Assembly: GCF_029846175.1 (NCBI RefSeq)
Contig: NZ_JARWAC010000025.1
Location: 1 to 64,000, forward strand
DNA: 64,000 bases
DNA from: Sphaerisporangium sp. TRM90804
GTDB taxonomy: Bacteria; Actinomycetota; Actinomycetes; Streptosporangiales; Streptosporangiaceae
Direction: 5' to 3'
Shown here: piece by piece, positions 23,482 to 30,581 of the stretch
Numbering within the stretch: position 1 is the first letter of the stretch
How the letters are laid out: every line of letters begins with the position of its first letter
Position numbers and translations under genes: made by a program
The notes under the pieces: model-generated
What the model was told of the DNA's origin: nothing
Databases searched by the model: none
The model's input: the letters and a program-made list of their open reading frames with translations, nothing else

Positions 23482-24311
23482 CGCACCGCTGGCCTCTTCT
23501 CCTGCTGGCTCTGCCGGCGTTCGTCGCTACCTGGTCGGGGTGGGTGAGTCTGGGTGAACTGTGCGGGTTCGGCATGGTCAAGCCGTTGCCCGGCATCGCC
23601 GACTGGGAGCTCAACACCGCAGTGACGTTGCCGATCGGCGTGGAGACCTACGCCGCGTACGCGCTCGGCACGTGGCTGTCGCACAGCCGCCGGGTCGGGG
23701 ACGGCACCCGGGCGTTCGCCAAGTGGTCCTCGATGGGGGCGCTCGGGCTGGGCATGCTCGGCCAGGTCGCCTACCACCTGCTGGTGACCAAGGGGCTGAC
23801 GACGGCGCCGCCGCTGATCGTGACCGCCGTGTCGTGCCTGCCGGTGCTGGTGCTCGGCGTGGGCGCGGTGCTGGGCCACATGCTGGCCCGCGACGCCCAC
23901 GCGTCTCCGGCGGTTGTGGTCGAGACGGCCACAACTGAACCGGAGGTACACCCGGACCCCATACCTGAACCCTCCGGGTACACCCCGCCGGCCGCCGCGG
24001 TGCCGGTGTCGCGCGAGGTGTACGACTGGGCCGCCGAGATCGAACTGTTCGACCAGCCGCCCGTCGTGGTGGCCTCCGAACCGGTCGAGGTGCCGGAGAT
24101 CGAGCCGCCCGCCGGTGACGTACCCGACGAGCCCGAGTACGTACCCGGCGACGTACCCGAGGAGTTGCGGCGCAAGGCCGCCAGCCGGTTCCTGCCGCAC
24201 GTAGTGACCGGGTCGCTTCCCGGCGTCCGGCAACTCAAGACCGAGCTGGGCATCGGCCAGGACAGGGCGCAGCAGGTCAGGGCGTACCTGTCGACGCTGG
24301 CCAGTCAGTAA
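23478..24311 (+). CDS. DUF2637-like membrane protein (SpdB/transfer-associated)
   Basis: A 277-residue protein with four membrane segments in the first ~140 residues. They lie near 5-25, 53-71, 85-105 and 112-135. A Pro/Glu-rich cytoplasmic linker (145-235) follows, then a small C-terminal helix-turn-helix (LPGVRQLKTELGIGQDRAQQ). DUF2637-type proteins with this layout are encoded beside TraB-like translocases on Streptomyces plasmids and ICEs. The C-terminal HTH would let a membrane protein touch DNA, for example at a transfer site. It is not a normal phage gene. Confidence 0.72.
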   Translation: MTHRWPLLLLALPAFVATWSGWVSLGELCGFGMVKPLPGIADWELNTAVTLPIGVETYAAYALGTWLSHSRRVGDGTRAFAKWSSMGALGLGMLGQVAYHLLVTKGLTTAPPLIVTAVSCLPVLVLGVGAVLGHMLARDAHASPAVVVETATTEPEVHPDPIPEPSGYTPPAAAVPVSREVYDWAAEIELFDQPPVVVASEPVEVPEIEPPAGDVPDEPEYVPGDVPEELRRKAASRFLPHVVTGSLPGVRQLKTELGIGQDRAQQVRAYLSTLASQ

Positions 24312-24320
24312 CCCCTGTAC

Positions 24321-24362
24321 CCGCCCCCGGGTCGAAGCTTGACCGGCCGTACCCGGGGGCGG
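24321..24362 (+). repeat. 12-bp inverted repeat between operon genes
   Basis: CCGCCCCCGGGT and ACCCGGGGGCGG form a perfect 12-bp stem with an 18-nt loop, ten bases after the DUF2637-like stop and upstream of the ribosome-binding site for 24387. It is probably an attenuator or processing hairpin. Confidence 0.6.
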
Positions 24363-24386
24363 TCTCCCAACGAGAGGAGATCTTCA

Positions 24387-24620
24387 ATGTCCCATCAGAC
24401 GAGACGCCGAAGCAACCGCGCCGCGGCGGTGAAGGTGCGCCGGCGGTCGACCGGCGGTCCGGCCGTACTCGGCGGCGTGCTGCTGTCGTGGCTGGTGTAC
24501 CTCGGGCTCAGCCTGCTGATCGACAGCGGGTGGGCGATGTACGGCGGCGGGGTGGTGTTCGGCCTGTCGATGGGGCTGGCCATGCCCCGGGTGCGCGTGG
24601 CCGTCGAGAGCCGCCGATGA
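24387..24620 (+). CDS. small membrane protein (77 aa)
   Basis: A 77-residue protein with a strongly basic N-terminus (HQTRRRSNRAAAVKVRRR) and two membrane helices (about 28-45 and 49-67). The ATG at 24387 follows GAGAGGAG. Small two-TM proteins of this type (Spd) are encoded next to traB on Streptomyces plasmids and aid spread within the mycelium. The assignment rests on size, topology and location. The stop overlaps the next ATG. Confidence 0.6.
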   Translation: MSHQTRRRSNRAAAVKVRRRSTGGPAVLGGVLLSWLVYLGLSLLIDSGWAMYGGGVVFGLSMGLAMPRVRVAVESRR

Positions 24621-24856
24621 CCCGCGTCCACGTCATCACCGATGCCCCCCGGCCGGGTCCCCGGCCGGTGCGGGCGTTTCTGCTTGCCGTGCTGGCGGCT
24701 GTGGTCGTCGTGCTCACCTACGTCGGTCACGTGGCGGCGCTGGTGCTCGGCGCGGTCGACGCGGTCATCGCCGCGCGGCTCGGCGTGCCACGCCTCGCGC
24801 GGTGCTACCGCCTGGTGTCGGTCGCCGTACGCAAGACATGGGAGGAAGACCAGTGA
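24617..24856 (+). CDS. small membrane protein (79 aa)
   Basis: A 79-residue protein with one long or two short hydrophobic segments (about 19-55, RAFLLAVLAAVVVVLTYVG) and a C-terminal amphipathic tail. The ATG overlaps the preceding stop (ATGA) and its own stop overlaps the next GTG (GTGA). It is a second Spd-like candidate in the transfer-like operon, with no recognised family. Confidence 0.6.
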   Translation: MTRVHVITDAPRPGPRPVRAFLLAVLAAVVVVLTYVGHVAALVLGAVDAVIAARLGVPRLARCYRLVSVAVRKTWEEDQ

Positions 24857-25209
24857 GCGGCAAGGACGCCAAGGTGCCCGCGCTGGAGGTCATCGAGTTC
24901 GACGGCTCTGAATCGATCGCCACCTACGCCAGCGTCTCGCGTGACCTCGCGTGGGCGCTGTGCATGGAGTACGAGGGCAGCTCTGATGAGCTGTACGCGG
25001 TGCTGTGCGAGATGGGCGAGGGTCACCCGCTGGCGTTCGGCCTGGACGTGAAGTGGCGGGCCCGGCGGGTGTGCAAGCGGCTGGATCGGATGGCCGAGAT
25101 GGCCGCCGGCCTGGCCGTGGAGTCGGTGAAGCTGAACCTGGAGTACTGCCGGGAGTTCGCCGAGCTGGTCAAGCCGGTGCCCAAGCGGCAACGCAAGTGG
25201 GACTGGTGA
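24853..25209 (+). CDS. hypothetical protein upstream of the translocase (118 aa)
   Basis: A 118-residue mostly helical protein from GTG 24853, starting VSGKDAKVPALEVIEFDGSE and ending with the basic tail KPVPKRQRKWDW. No known motif is present. It is coupled to the upstream gene (GTGA) and lies three bases from the translocase start. Position suggests an accessory or regulatory partner of the translocase. Confidence 0.55.
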   Translation: MSGKDAKVPALEVIEFDGSESIATYASVSRDLAWALCMEYEGSSDELYAVLCEMGEGHPLAFGLDVKWRARRVCKRLDRMAEMAAGLAVESVKLNLEYCREFAELVKPVPKRQRKWDW

Positions 25210-25211
25210 TC

Positions 25212-27203
25212 ATGGCCAACCGCAAAGGTGGCCAGACCACCATCACCGAGATGCAGGACACCTCGATGGACCGGATCATGGCCCGCGGGGTGTCCAAGGT
25301 CGCCGTGTACGCCTCCCCGTGGATCGTCGGCGTACTCATCCTTGGGTTGGGGTCAGCGTTCCACTTCATCCTCGACTCCGACGACCCCGAGACCGTGGCG
25401 TGGACGTCGTGGTTCATGGCCTTCTGCTCGGCCGTGCTCGCGGCCGTCGCCTACGGGCAGTCGCATGCGCGTGGGCCGTGGGGGCGCACGCACACGACGC
25501 TGACCACGTTCCTGGCCGGGCTGTGGGTGTGCGGCGCCACCTTCCAAGGAGTGCTGCATCCGATCTTCGGACGCCTGTCGCTGATCGGCGGCGTGACGCT
25601 GGTCCTTACCTGGAACATCCGCTCGGCGATTCGGCACACCGGGCTCGACACCCCTGGCGCCGTCCAGGACAAGCTCGGGTGGTTGTTCGGCCACGGCGCC
25701 GAAGCCGCCGGCATGCCGGGCGTGCAGGCCCGCACGACCAAGATCGGGCAGCACAAGGTCGAGGGCAAGGTCCAACTGGAGCAGGGCCAGCAGGTCGCCG
25801 AGGACTTGCAGAAGAAGGTCAAGTACATCGAGTCCGGCGTCCCCCTGCCCCCGGGCTCCATCATCGCGACGCTCGACCCCGACGACGCCAGTCAGGCAAA
25901 CGTCAGCGTCTCCGACCCCCGCGTGCTGCGCAACCGGATCCCGTGGCCGGGCCCGTCGCGGCCGAACGGGTCGATCGGCGAGGCGATCCGTCTCGGGTTG
26001 TGGCAAGACCTGGACCCGGTCGAGTGGACGATCCTGGGCGCGCACGTCGTCATCAACGGCATGACCGGCTCGGGCAAGTCGATCGGTGGGGCGTGGAACT
26101 TCCTGGCCGAGGCCGGTACCCGGTATGACGTGGCGATCTTCGCGGCGGACACCGCCAAGCAGGACCAGACCCTCGGCCCGCTGCGCCCGATGTTGCACCG
26201 CTTCGAGACCGACATCAAGCAAGTGCGCGCCATGCTGCGCCGCCTGCACGAGCAGGCGCCCAAGCGCACCCAGTGGCTGGCCGAACGCGGCTTCCAGAAG
26301 TGGGTGCCCGGGTGCGGCCTGGCTTACTGGATCGTCTGGTTGGAGGAGTTTCCGAAGATCTTTGACGCGCTGCCGTCCAAGGAGCAGGACAAGTTCTTGG
26401 AGCTGGTGAAGGAGCTGCGCTCGGCCGGCGGCACCATCGCCATGAGCCTGCAACGCAGCGACTACAGCCAGATGCCGACCTTGGCGCGCGGCCAGGGCGC
26501 AAAGTGGTGCTTCGGCCTGGAAAGCGCCAAGGACGCCAAGTTCGGCCTGTCGGAAGCCCAGCAGGAGACCGGCGCCGCCCGGCCCGAGCTGTGGGCCAAC
26601 AAACGGGCCGGCATGTCCTACCTGGACGCGCCCTCCATTCCCGAGGAGCGGATCGCGATGCCGAACCGCACCTGGGACTGGGGCGAGAGCGACCAGGAGG
26701 CTAACGCGCGGATGCGTCGGCACGCCGAGTCTTGGCCTGCGGCGGCCAAGGAGGTCGACGAGTTCACTGCGATCATCTGCGCGAACTACGGCCCCGACGC
26801 CGTCGGCGACGAGGATCGAGAGGAGGACGACGAGGACGACCCGATGGCCGAGCACGTCAAGACCGAGGACCCCTCGCCCGACATCGAGGCCAACGCCGAC
26901 GACCCGATCGAGCCGCTCAACAAAGCGAAGTTCCCGCCGCGGCCCGCGCCGAAGATGCCGCCCGAGCAGGCCCGTGGGGTGCTGCTGGAGCAGCTCGCCG
27001 CGTGGGTGCGCGCCGGGCGGGAGGAGTTCGCCACCCGGGACCTGAAGGAGGTGAAGGAGCGCACCGGGTACAGCTCGCGGGGCTGGCTGAACGACCAGTT
27101 GACCCTGCTGGCCGAGGACGGGGTCATCGAGCGGGACGACATCGCCCGGTGCTACCGGATCTTGCGCGCCGATCTGCTGGCCGGGGACCCCGCTGGGGTG
27201 TGA
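25212..27203 (+). CDS. membrane-anchored FtsK/TraB-like DNA translocase
   Basis: A 663-residue FtsK-type motor. Four membrane segments lie at about 33-53, 64-82, 97-115 and 121-136. A linker is followed by the ATPase domain with Walker A NGMTGSGKS near residue 285 and Walker B YWIVWLEEF near residue 372. A Q-R-S-D sensor-like segment (AMSLQRSDYSQM) and an acidic spacer (EDREEDDEDDP) precede a C-terminal winged helix (about 590-660). The wing corresponds to the DNA-reading domain of TraB and FtsK. Right after the stop lie phased GCGACACC repeats, as clt follows traB on Streptomyces plasmids. GTG 25206 is an alternative start. A conjugative translocase beside prophage genes is unusual. Confidence 0.85.
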   Translation: MANRKGGQTTITEMQDTSMDRIMARGVSKVAVYASPWIVGVLILGLGSAFHFILDSDDPETVAWTSWFMAFCSAVLAAVAYGQSHARGPWGRTHTTLTTFLAGLWVCGATFQGVLHPIFGRLSLIGGVTLVLTWNIRSAIRHTGLDTPGAVQDKLGWLFGHGAEAAGMPGVQARTTKIGQHKVEGKVQLEQGQQVAEDLQKKVKYIESGVPLPPGSIIATLDPDDASQANVSVSDPRVLRNRIPWPGPSRPNGSIGEAIRLGLWQDLDPVEWTILGAHVVINGMTGSGKSIGGAWNFLAEAGTRYDVAIFAADTAKQDQTLGPLRPMLHRFETDIKQVRAMLRRLHEQAPKRTQWLAERGFQKWVPGCGLAYWIVWLEEFPKIFDALPSKEQDKFLELVKELRSAGGTIAMSLQRSDYSQMPTLARGQGAKWCFGLESAKDAKFGLSEAQQETGAARPELWANKRAGMSYLDAPSIPEERIAMPNRTWDWGESDQEANARMRRHAESWPAAAKEVDEFTAIICANYGPDAVGDEDREEDDEDDPMAEHVKTEDPSPDIEANADDPIEPLNKAKFPPRPAPKMPPEQARGVLLEQLAAWVRAGREEFATRDLKEVKERTGYSSRGWLNDQLTLLAEDGVIERDDIARCYRILRADLLAGDPAGV

Positions 27204-27325
27204 GGTGTCGCGTGGGGGCTGGGGGGTGTCGCGGGAGGAGGGGTTACAGGTCAGGGGCTCGCGACACCTGTCGCGACACCTTGCGACACCCCGTCGCGAC
27301 ACCCTCGCGACGGTGCCGCGACACC
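27204..27325 (+). repeat. clt/TRS-like array of GCGACACC repeats
   Basis: The 8-mer GCGACACC occurs at 27261, 27273, 27283, 27296 and 27318, with a degenerate copy at 27307. Spacing is 10-13 bp, about one helical turn. Two inverted copies (GGTGTCGC) lie at 27204 and 27225, 21 bp apart. The extended consensus is TCGCGACACC. The array starts at the last base of the translocase gene. In Streptomyces plasmids the TraB recognition site (clt) is a non-coding cluster of specific 8-bp repeats near traB; size, position and phasing fit that model. Confidence 0.72.
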
Positions 27326-27522
27326 CCGAACAAGATCACAAAGAGCGGATCGCGCGCATCCCACGCGCAGCCGTGCGCGCGGGGGGCACGGTGACCCTCT
27401 GCCACGCGCAGGCGTGGAAGGCGTGGCGGCGCTTATCACCCTGGCGAGGGGGACAAAGGACAGCGCCGCCACGCCCGAACCCGCCTGACCCACGCTGCGG
27501 GTGGACAGGCCAGACGGGTGGC

Positions 27523-27852
27523 TTACCGCGCGTGCCCGAGCAGGATGCGTTCCCACAGCCTCTCGGCGTCGGGGTAGAGCATCAGCTCGGTTTCGGTGAC
27601 CTGAGGCGCGGCGTCCTGGGAACCGTTGCGCACGGTGCGGCGGATCCAGGCCCGCCCGCCGCCGGTCATCAGGTAGTACACGGTCTGCCGGCACTCGCAC
27701 GTCCAGCGCAGCACCCGGGGGCGCTCCATGCGGTTCGCCTGCTTGCCCCAGGTGAGCCGCTGAGCGGCGCGCCTGCTCGCCCTCTGGTGGACGTGCGGGG
27801 CGTGGTCCACATGTCCCTCGGTGGCGCTGATCGCCGTCTCGTGTCGTCTCAC
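27523..27852 (-). CDS. hypothetical protein (109 aa)
   Basis: A 109-residue protein from GTG 27852. It has a His-rich N-terminus (GHVDHAPHVHQR) and a core with CECRQTVYYLMTGGGRAWIR, where two cysteines may form part of a metal site. It is the last gene of a short minus-strand operon that converges on the translocase operon. Its GTG overlaps the stop of the upstream gene (GTGA). I recognise no family. Confidence 0.55.
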   Translation of the reverse strand: MRRHETAISATEGHVDHAPHVHQRASRRAAQRLTWGKQANRMERPRVLRWTCECRQTVYYLMTGGGRAWIRRTVRNGSQDAAPQVTETELMLYPDAERLWERILLGHAR

Positions 27853-28238
27853 GCCGCATCCTTCGGACCTGGCGAGTACCGGGCTTGGTGGGCGATTTCG
27901 TCTTGCACGGCCAGCGCCGCGATCAGGCCCTCGGCGTCGTCGCTCGCCAGGAACGGCACCAGGCCCGTCGCGCGCTGGGCGGCGGTCAGGTCGGCGTGCC
28001 GGGTGGCGGTCCACCCGGCCGGGATGCCGTGCTCGTCGACCAGGCGGACGATGAACCACGCCGGGTAGGTCTGCTCGATGGCGTGAATCTGCTGGGCCAC
28101 CAGGCCGGCCAGGAAGGGGACGACCGGCTGCTGCGCCGGCAGCGGCAACGGCCCGGACGGCGGAAAGTAGCCGCCCACCGACGGCCGGGCCGCGGGCGAC
28201 ATGCCGTAGGGATCGGTCTGCTCGCCCTGGCTGGTCAT
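27849..28238 (-). CDS. hypothetical protein (129 aa)
   Basis: A 129-residue protein starting MTSQGEQTDPYGMSPAARPS, with a Pro/Gly-rich N-terminal third. A compact domain follows (FLAGLVAQQIHAIEQTYPAW, then VRLVDEHGIPAGWTATR) and resembles small domains repeatedly seen downstream of XRE regulators in actinobacterial elements. No catalytic residues are evident. It overlaps both neighbours by four bases, so the three genes form one operon. Confidence 0.55.
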   Translation of the reverse strand: MTSQGEQTDPYGMSPAARPSVGGYFPPSGPLPLPAQQPVVPFLAGLVAQQIHAIEQTYPAWFIVRLVDEHGIPAGWTATRHADLTAAQRATGLVPFLASDDAEGLIAALAVQDEIAHQARYSPGPKDAA

Positions 28239-28519
28239 GCCGTGTTCCGTGTGGGTGCGCCTCGGAACATCGCGGTCAGCTCAGCCTCGCGCATCAGACT
28301 CCGCAGTTCGTCGACGGAGGCCGCGGCTATCCGCACCGGCTCCGCCGTCCACTTGGCGAACGCGATGAACTGCCGGGTGCCCTCGCCGTAGAGGATCACC
28401 CAGGACGGTTCCATCTGGTCGAGCTGCGCGGCGTCGGCCTTCTTCTCGGCGTCCCAACGGCGGGAACGGAACCGGGGCGGCAGCCCGCCGTCGCGGTGCC
28501 GCCCGATGGGCCGGCTCAT
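28235..28519 (-). CDS. hypothetical protein (94 aa)
   Basis: A 94-residue protein from ATG 28519, starting MSRPIGRHRDGGLPPRFRSR. A basic head is followed by a beta-alpha domain (EPSWVILYGEGTRQFIAFAK) and an acidic helix. It is coupled to the gene below (ATGA) and to a very short possible leader gene above. Function is unknown. Confidence 0.55.
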   Translation of the reverse strand: MSRPIGRHRDGGLPPRFRSRRWDAEKKADAAQLDQMEPSWVILYGEGTRQFIAFAKWTAEPVRIAAASVDELRSLMREAELTAMFRGAPTRNTA

Positions 28520-28614
28520 GCCTCGGCTCCGCTCTGACCGGTCGCCAAGCGGCAGGCCGCGTTGCGGAGCACCCACCAGCTACACAACGTCGCACCTGGT
28601 AACGGGTTGCTCAT
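28516..28614 (-). CDS. possible 32-aa leader peptide gene
   Basis: A 32-codon frame starting MSNPLPGATLCSWWVLRN, whose stop overlaps the following ATG (ATGA). The overlap and position at the head of the 27523-28519 operon suggest a translated leader, but no clear ribosome-binding site is present. Confidence 0.35.
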   Translation of the reverse strand: MSNPLPGATLCSWWVLRNAACRLATGQSGAEA

Positions 28615-28645
28615 GTCGCGACGGTACGCCGGGGCCTAGCGTCTA

Positions 28646-28667
28646 AGTTTCACGCGATTGTGAAACT
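28646..28667. promoter_or_regulatory. palindrome AGTTTCAC-n6-GTGAAACT
   Basis: Perfect 8-bp arms with the spacer GCGATT stand between the XRE gene's 3' end and the minus-strand operon below it. It is a likely operator in that operon's promoter; the XRE protein encoded directly upstream is the natural candidate to bind it. Confidence 0.6.
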
Positions 28668-28677
28668 CTCGGCGCCC

Positions 28678-29898
28678 TCAGGCTGCGATCCCCATGCGTC
28701 GCGCGACGCCCCGCAGGCGCGTCGGAACGCGGCGCTGAGTGTCCAGGAGCCGGGCAATGGTCTCCCGCGCCATGGGGTGATACCGCGTCCGCTGGGCGGC
28801 AATCTGCTCAGCCCGCAGGACGCAGTCGAGAGCTTTCTCCGGCTTGCGCTGCCACAGCCACGCCCGGGACAGATCGATGAAATGGTGCGAGGTCCGCTCG
28901 GCCGACAGCGACGGCGGAAGCTCCAGCCCCGCGCCGCGACGGATGGCCTCGTCGGCGTCCCCCAGTTCGATGGCGACCGCAACCTCGTGGATCGCGGTGT
29001 TGCTCGGGCCGAACAGCAGACCGTAGTCGGGGGTGTCGTGGCGGACGCGGGCAGCGACATCCCCGGCTTGAGCCATGTGCTCCCACGCGTCTCCCGTGCG
29101 ACTGTCCCGCGCTGCCAAGATCGCGGCACGGAGATGGAGGGTGCCGTACACACTGAGCACCGCCTGGTCGTCGGACAGGTCCGCTTCGAGGCTTTCGCGG
29201 GTTCGGCTGAGCAAGGTCAACCCTCCACCGTAAGCGCCCGACGCGACGAACGCCATGCTGCGGCGGACATCAGCGACCGGCGGCAAGAGCGGGTCATCGG
29301 AGCGCCCCGCGGCCCACGCCATCCGTTCCACCGCGATGTGAAACAAGTCCAGGTATCCCAGCTTGTAGGCCATGGAGTCCGCAGCGCTGTAAGCCGAGGC
29401 CAGCAGGGAATACACCTCGGCCTCTCGGCTGGCTCCGATGGTGTGGGCGTGGACGGTCAGCTCTTTGATCACCGCAGGGAGCATCGTTCCCAGCTCGACG
29501 TACCGTGCCGCTTGCCGGAGGGCTGTGGCGCGGTCGACGGCGGCACGCAGGTCAGAGACCGAGCGCGGCGGCACGTCGAGTTCTGGGGTGATGTCCCAGT
29601 AGACGAGGGCTTCACGGATCTCGGGGATGGTGGCGTGGATGCGATCGGTGTCGGCGGTGCGTCCCCGGTACGGCTGCCCGGTAAGTTCGGTCACCTGCAC
29701 GCGGAGCGCACGCGCCACGGCCCCGATCAGAGAGGGGGTGGCTGGCTTGTGTCCCCCCTCAACCTGAGCGATCAAGCTCTTAGAGCAGGGAACCAGCTCG
29801 GCAAGCTCGCGCTGTGTCAGCTTGCGCAGCTTCCTTGCGTGGGCGATGCGGCGACCGATCATGTCATCGCCGAAAGGGACCGTGTTAACCTCGCTCAT
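28678..29898 (-). CDS. XRE-family regulator with C-terminal TPR-like domain
   Basis: A 406-residue protein. Residues 15-70 form an XRE helix-turn-helix (RKLTQRELAELVPCSKSLIA). The remaining ~320 residues are helical repeats resembling the TPR-type domains of large actinobacterial XRE regulators, which sense small ligands or peptides. The ATG at 29898 was chosen because upstream codons fall in the intergenic region. It lies downstream of the lysis operon's terminator and upstream of a palindrome and the 27523-28519 operon, so it may control accessory or transfer genes rather than lysogeny. Confidence 0.8.
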   Translation of the reverse strand: MSEVNTVPFGDDMIGRRIAHARKLRKLTQRELAELVPCSKSLIAQVEGGHKPATPSLIGAVARALRVQVTELTGQPYRGRTADTDRIHATIPEIREALVYWDITPELDVPPRSVSDLRAAVDRATALRQAARYVELGTMLPAVIKELTVHAHTIGASREAEVYSLLASAYSAADSMAYKLGYLDLFHIAVERMAWAAGRSDDPLLPPVADVRRSMAFVASGAYGGGLTLLSRTRESLEADLSDDQAVLSVYGTLHLRAAILAARDSRTGDAWEHMAQAGDVAARVRHDTPDYGLLFGPSNTAIHEVAVAIELGDADEAIRRGAGLELPPSLSAERTSHHFIDLSRAWLWQRKPEKALDCVLRAEQIAAQRTRYHPMARETIARLLDTQRRVPTRLRGVARRMGIAA

Positions 29899-29998
29899 AA
29901 GCCCTGACCTTCCTGAAGCCTCGACAACTTCAGCGTAGGCCCCAGGGCTTTTCTCTTGCCAGGACCAACCCGGCAGGGACTCCAGGCGCGACGAAGAA

Positions 29999-30032
29999 GC
30001 CCCGCCCACCCTCCGAAGAGGATGAGCGGGGC
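29999..30032 (-). terminator. strong terminator with TTCG tetraloop
   Basis: On the minus strand GCCCCGCTCATCCTC pairs with GAGGGTGGGCGGGGC (two G-U pairs) around a TTCG tetraloop, giving a 15-bp stem followed by TTCTTCG. It ends the minus-strand late/lysis operon after the 30054-30235 repeat units. Confidence 0.75.
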
Positions 30033-30053
30033 ATGCCGTCCAGGTGGCCGAGG

Positions 30054-30235
30054 GTCCGGCCCCGGCGCGCGGGCTACCGAATTCCGCAGACTTGCGCTTT
30101 TCGGTAAGCCAATCGTCCGGCCCCGGCGTGCGAGGGGCTGAACATGTGACCAGTCACATGTTCAGGGTCTCTGAGGTCCGTCCCCGGCGCGCGAGGGGGG
30201 AACGATTCGTTCCCCCCTCAGTGACGTGCGGGAAT
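30054..30235. repeat. three 61-bp-spaced units: constant head plus variable palindrome
   Basis: The head GTCCGGCCCCGGCGCGCG starts at 30054, and close variants start at 30115 and 30176, each 61 bp apart. Each head is followed by a palindrome of different sequence. Unit 1 has GGCT-ACCGAA / TTCGGT-A-AGCC with an inner CGCA / TGCG stem. Unit 2 has CTGAACATGTGAC / GTCACATGTTCAG. Unit 3 has GAGGGGGGAACGA / TCGTTCCCCCCTC. A partial fourth head (GTCCAGG) begins at 30236. The array lies between the holin-like gene's stop and the operon terminator, so it should be transcribed as a 3' region. Structure is conserved while sequence is not. Confidence 0.7.
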
Positions 30236-30244
30236 GTCCAGGTC

Positions 30245-30511
30245 TTACCGCTGATCGAGCGGCAGGTCCGGGCGGGCGGTGTGGCGGGCCTTGAACCCGG
30301 CGAGCCACGCGATTCCGGTCGGGATGAGGGCGAAGCTGATTGCCTCCAGCGGGTCCGGGAGGAACTCGATCAGCGAGTGATCGGCGTCCACGGCTTGGAG
30401 GACAGCGAGGCCGGCGACCGACGCGAGGAAGGTGCCGAGCGAGGCGGCCTTCACCTTCCATTCGACCGGCGGCTTGGTCGGGGTGCTCGGGGTGATGGGG
30501 GCTTCGTTCAT
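30245..30511 (-). CDS. small membrane protein, probable holin
   Basis: An 88-residue protein from ATG 30511, starting MNEAPITPSTPTKPPVEWKV. Two membrane helices (about 22-40 and 55-72) and a basic C-terminal tail are typical of phage holins, which perforate the membrane to release endolysin. It directly follows the endolysin gene in the same operon. It is the last gene before the repeat array and terminator. Confidence 0.65.
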   Translation of the reverse strand: MNEAPITPSTPTKPPVEWKVKAASLGTFLASVAGLAVLQAVDADHSLIEFLPDPLEAISFALIPTGIAWLAGFKARHTARPDLPLDQR

Positions 30512-30581
30512 GAGGGACTCCTCGGGTGATGCAGGCATAGAAAAGACCCGCGTCGCCGCAGGTCAGAAAGTCGAACGCCGC

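Noticed and set aside
25353-27302. Long minus-strand open frame opposite the translocase
   Set aside because: It is the shadow of the FtsK-like gene and runs through the non-coding repeat array.
27204-27325. Simple terminator region after the translocase
   Set aside because: The repeats are mostly direct, regularly spaced 8-mers instead of a single stem-loop, so a terminator does not explain them.
21436-28614. Independent second AICE between the first AICE and the prophage
   Set aside because: It has a TraB-like motor but no integrase, excisionase, replication initiator or third att copy that I can see. I kept it as part of the prophage, though a decayed separate element is still possible.
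30054-30235. Small CRISPR array
   Set aside because: Spacing is regular, but there are only three units, the variable parts are palindromes, the head is not a typical repeat and no cas genes are present.
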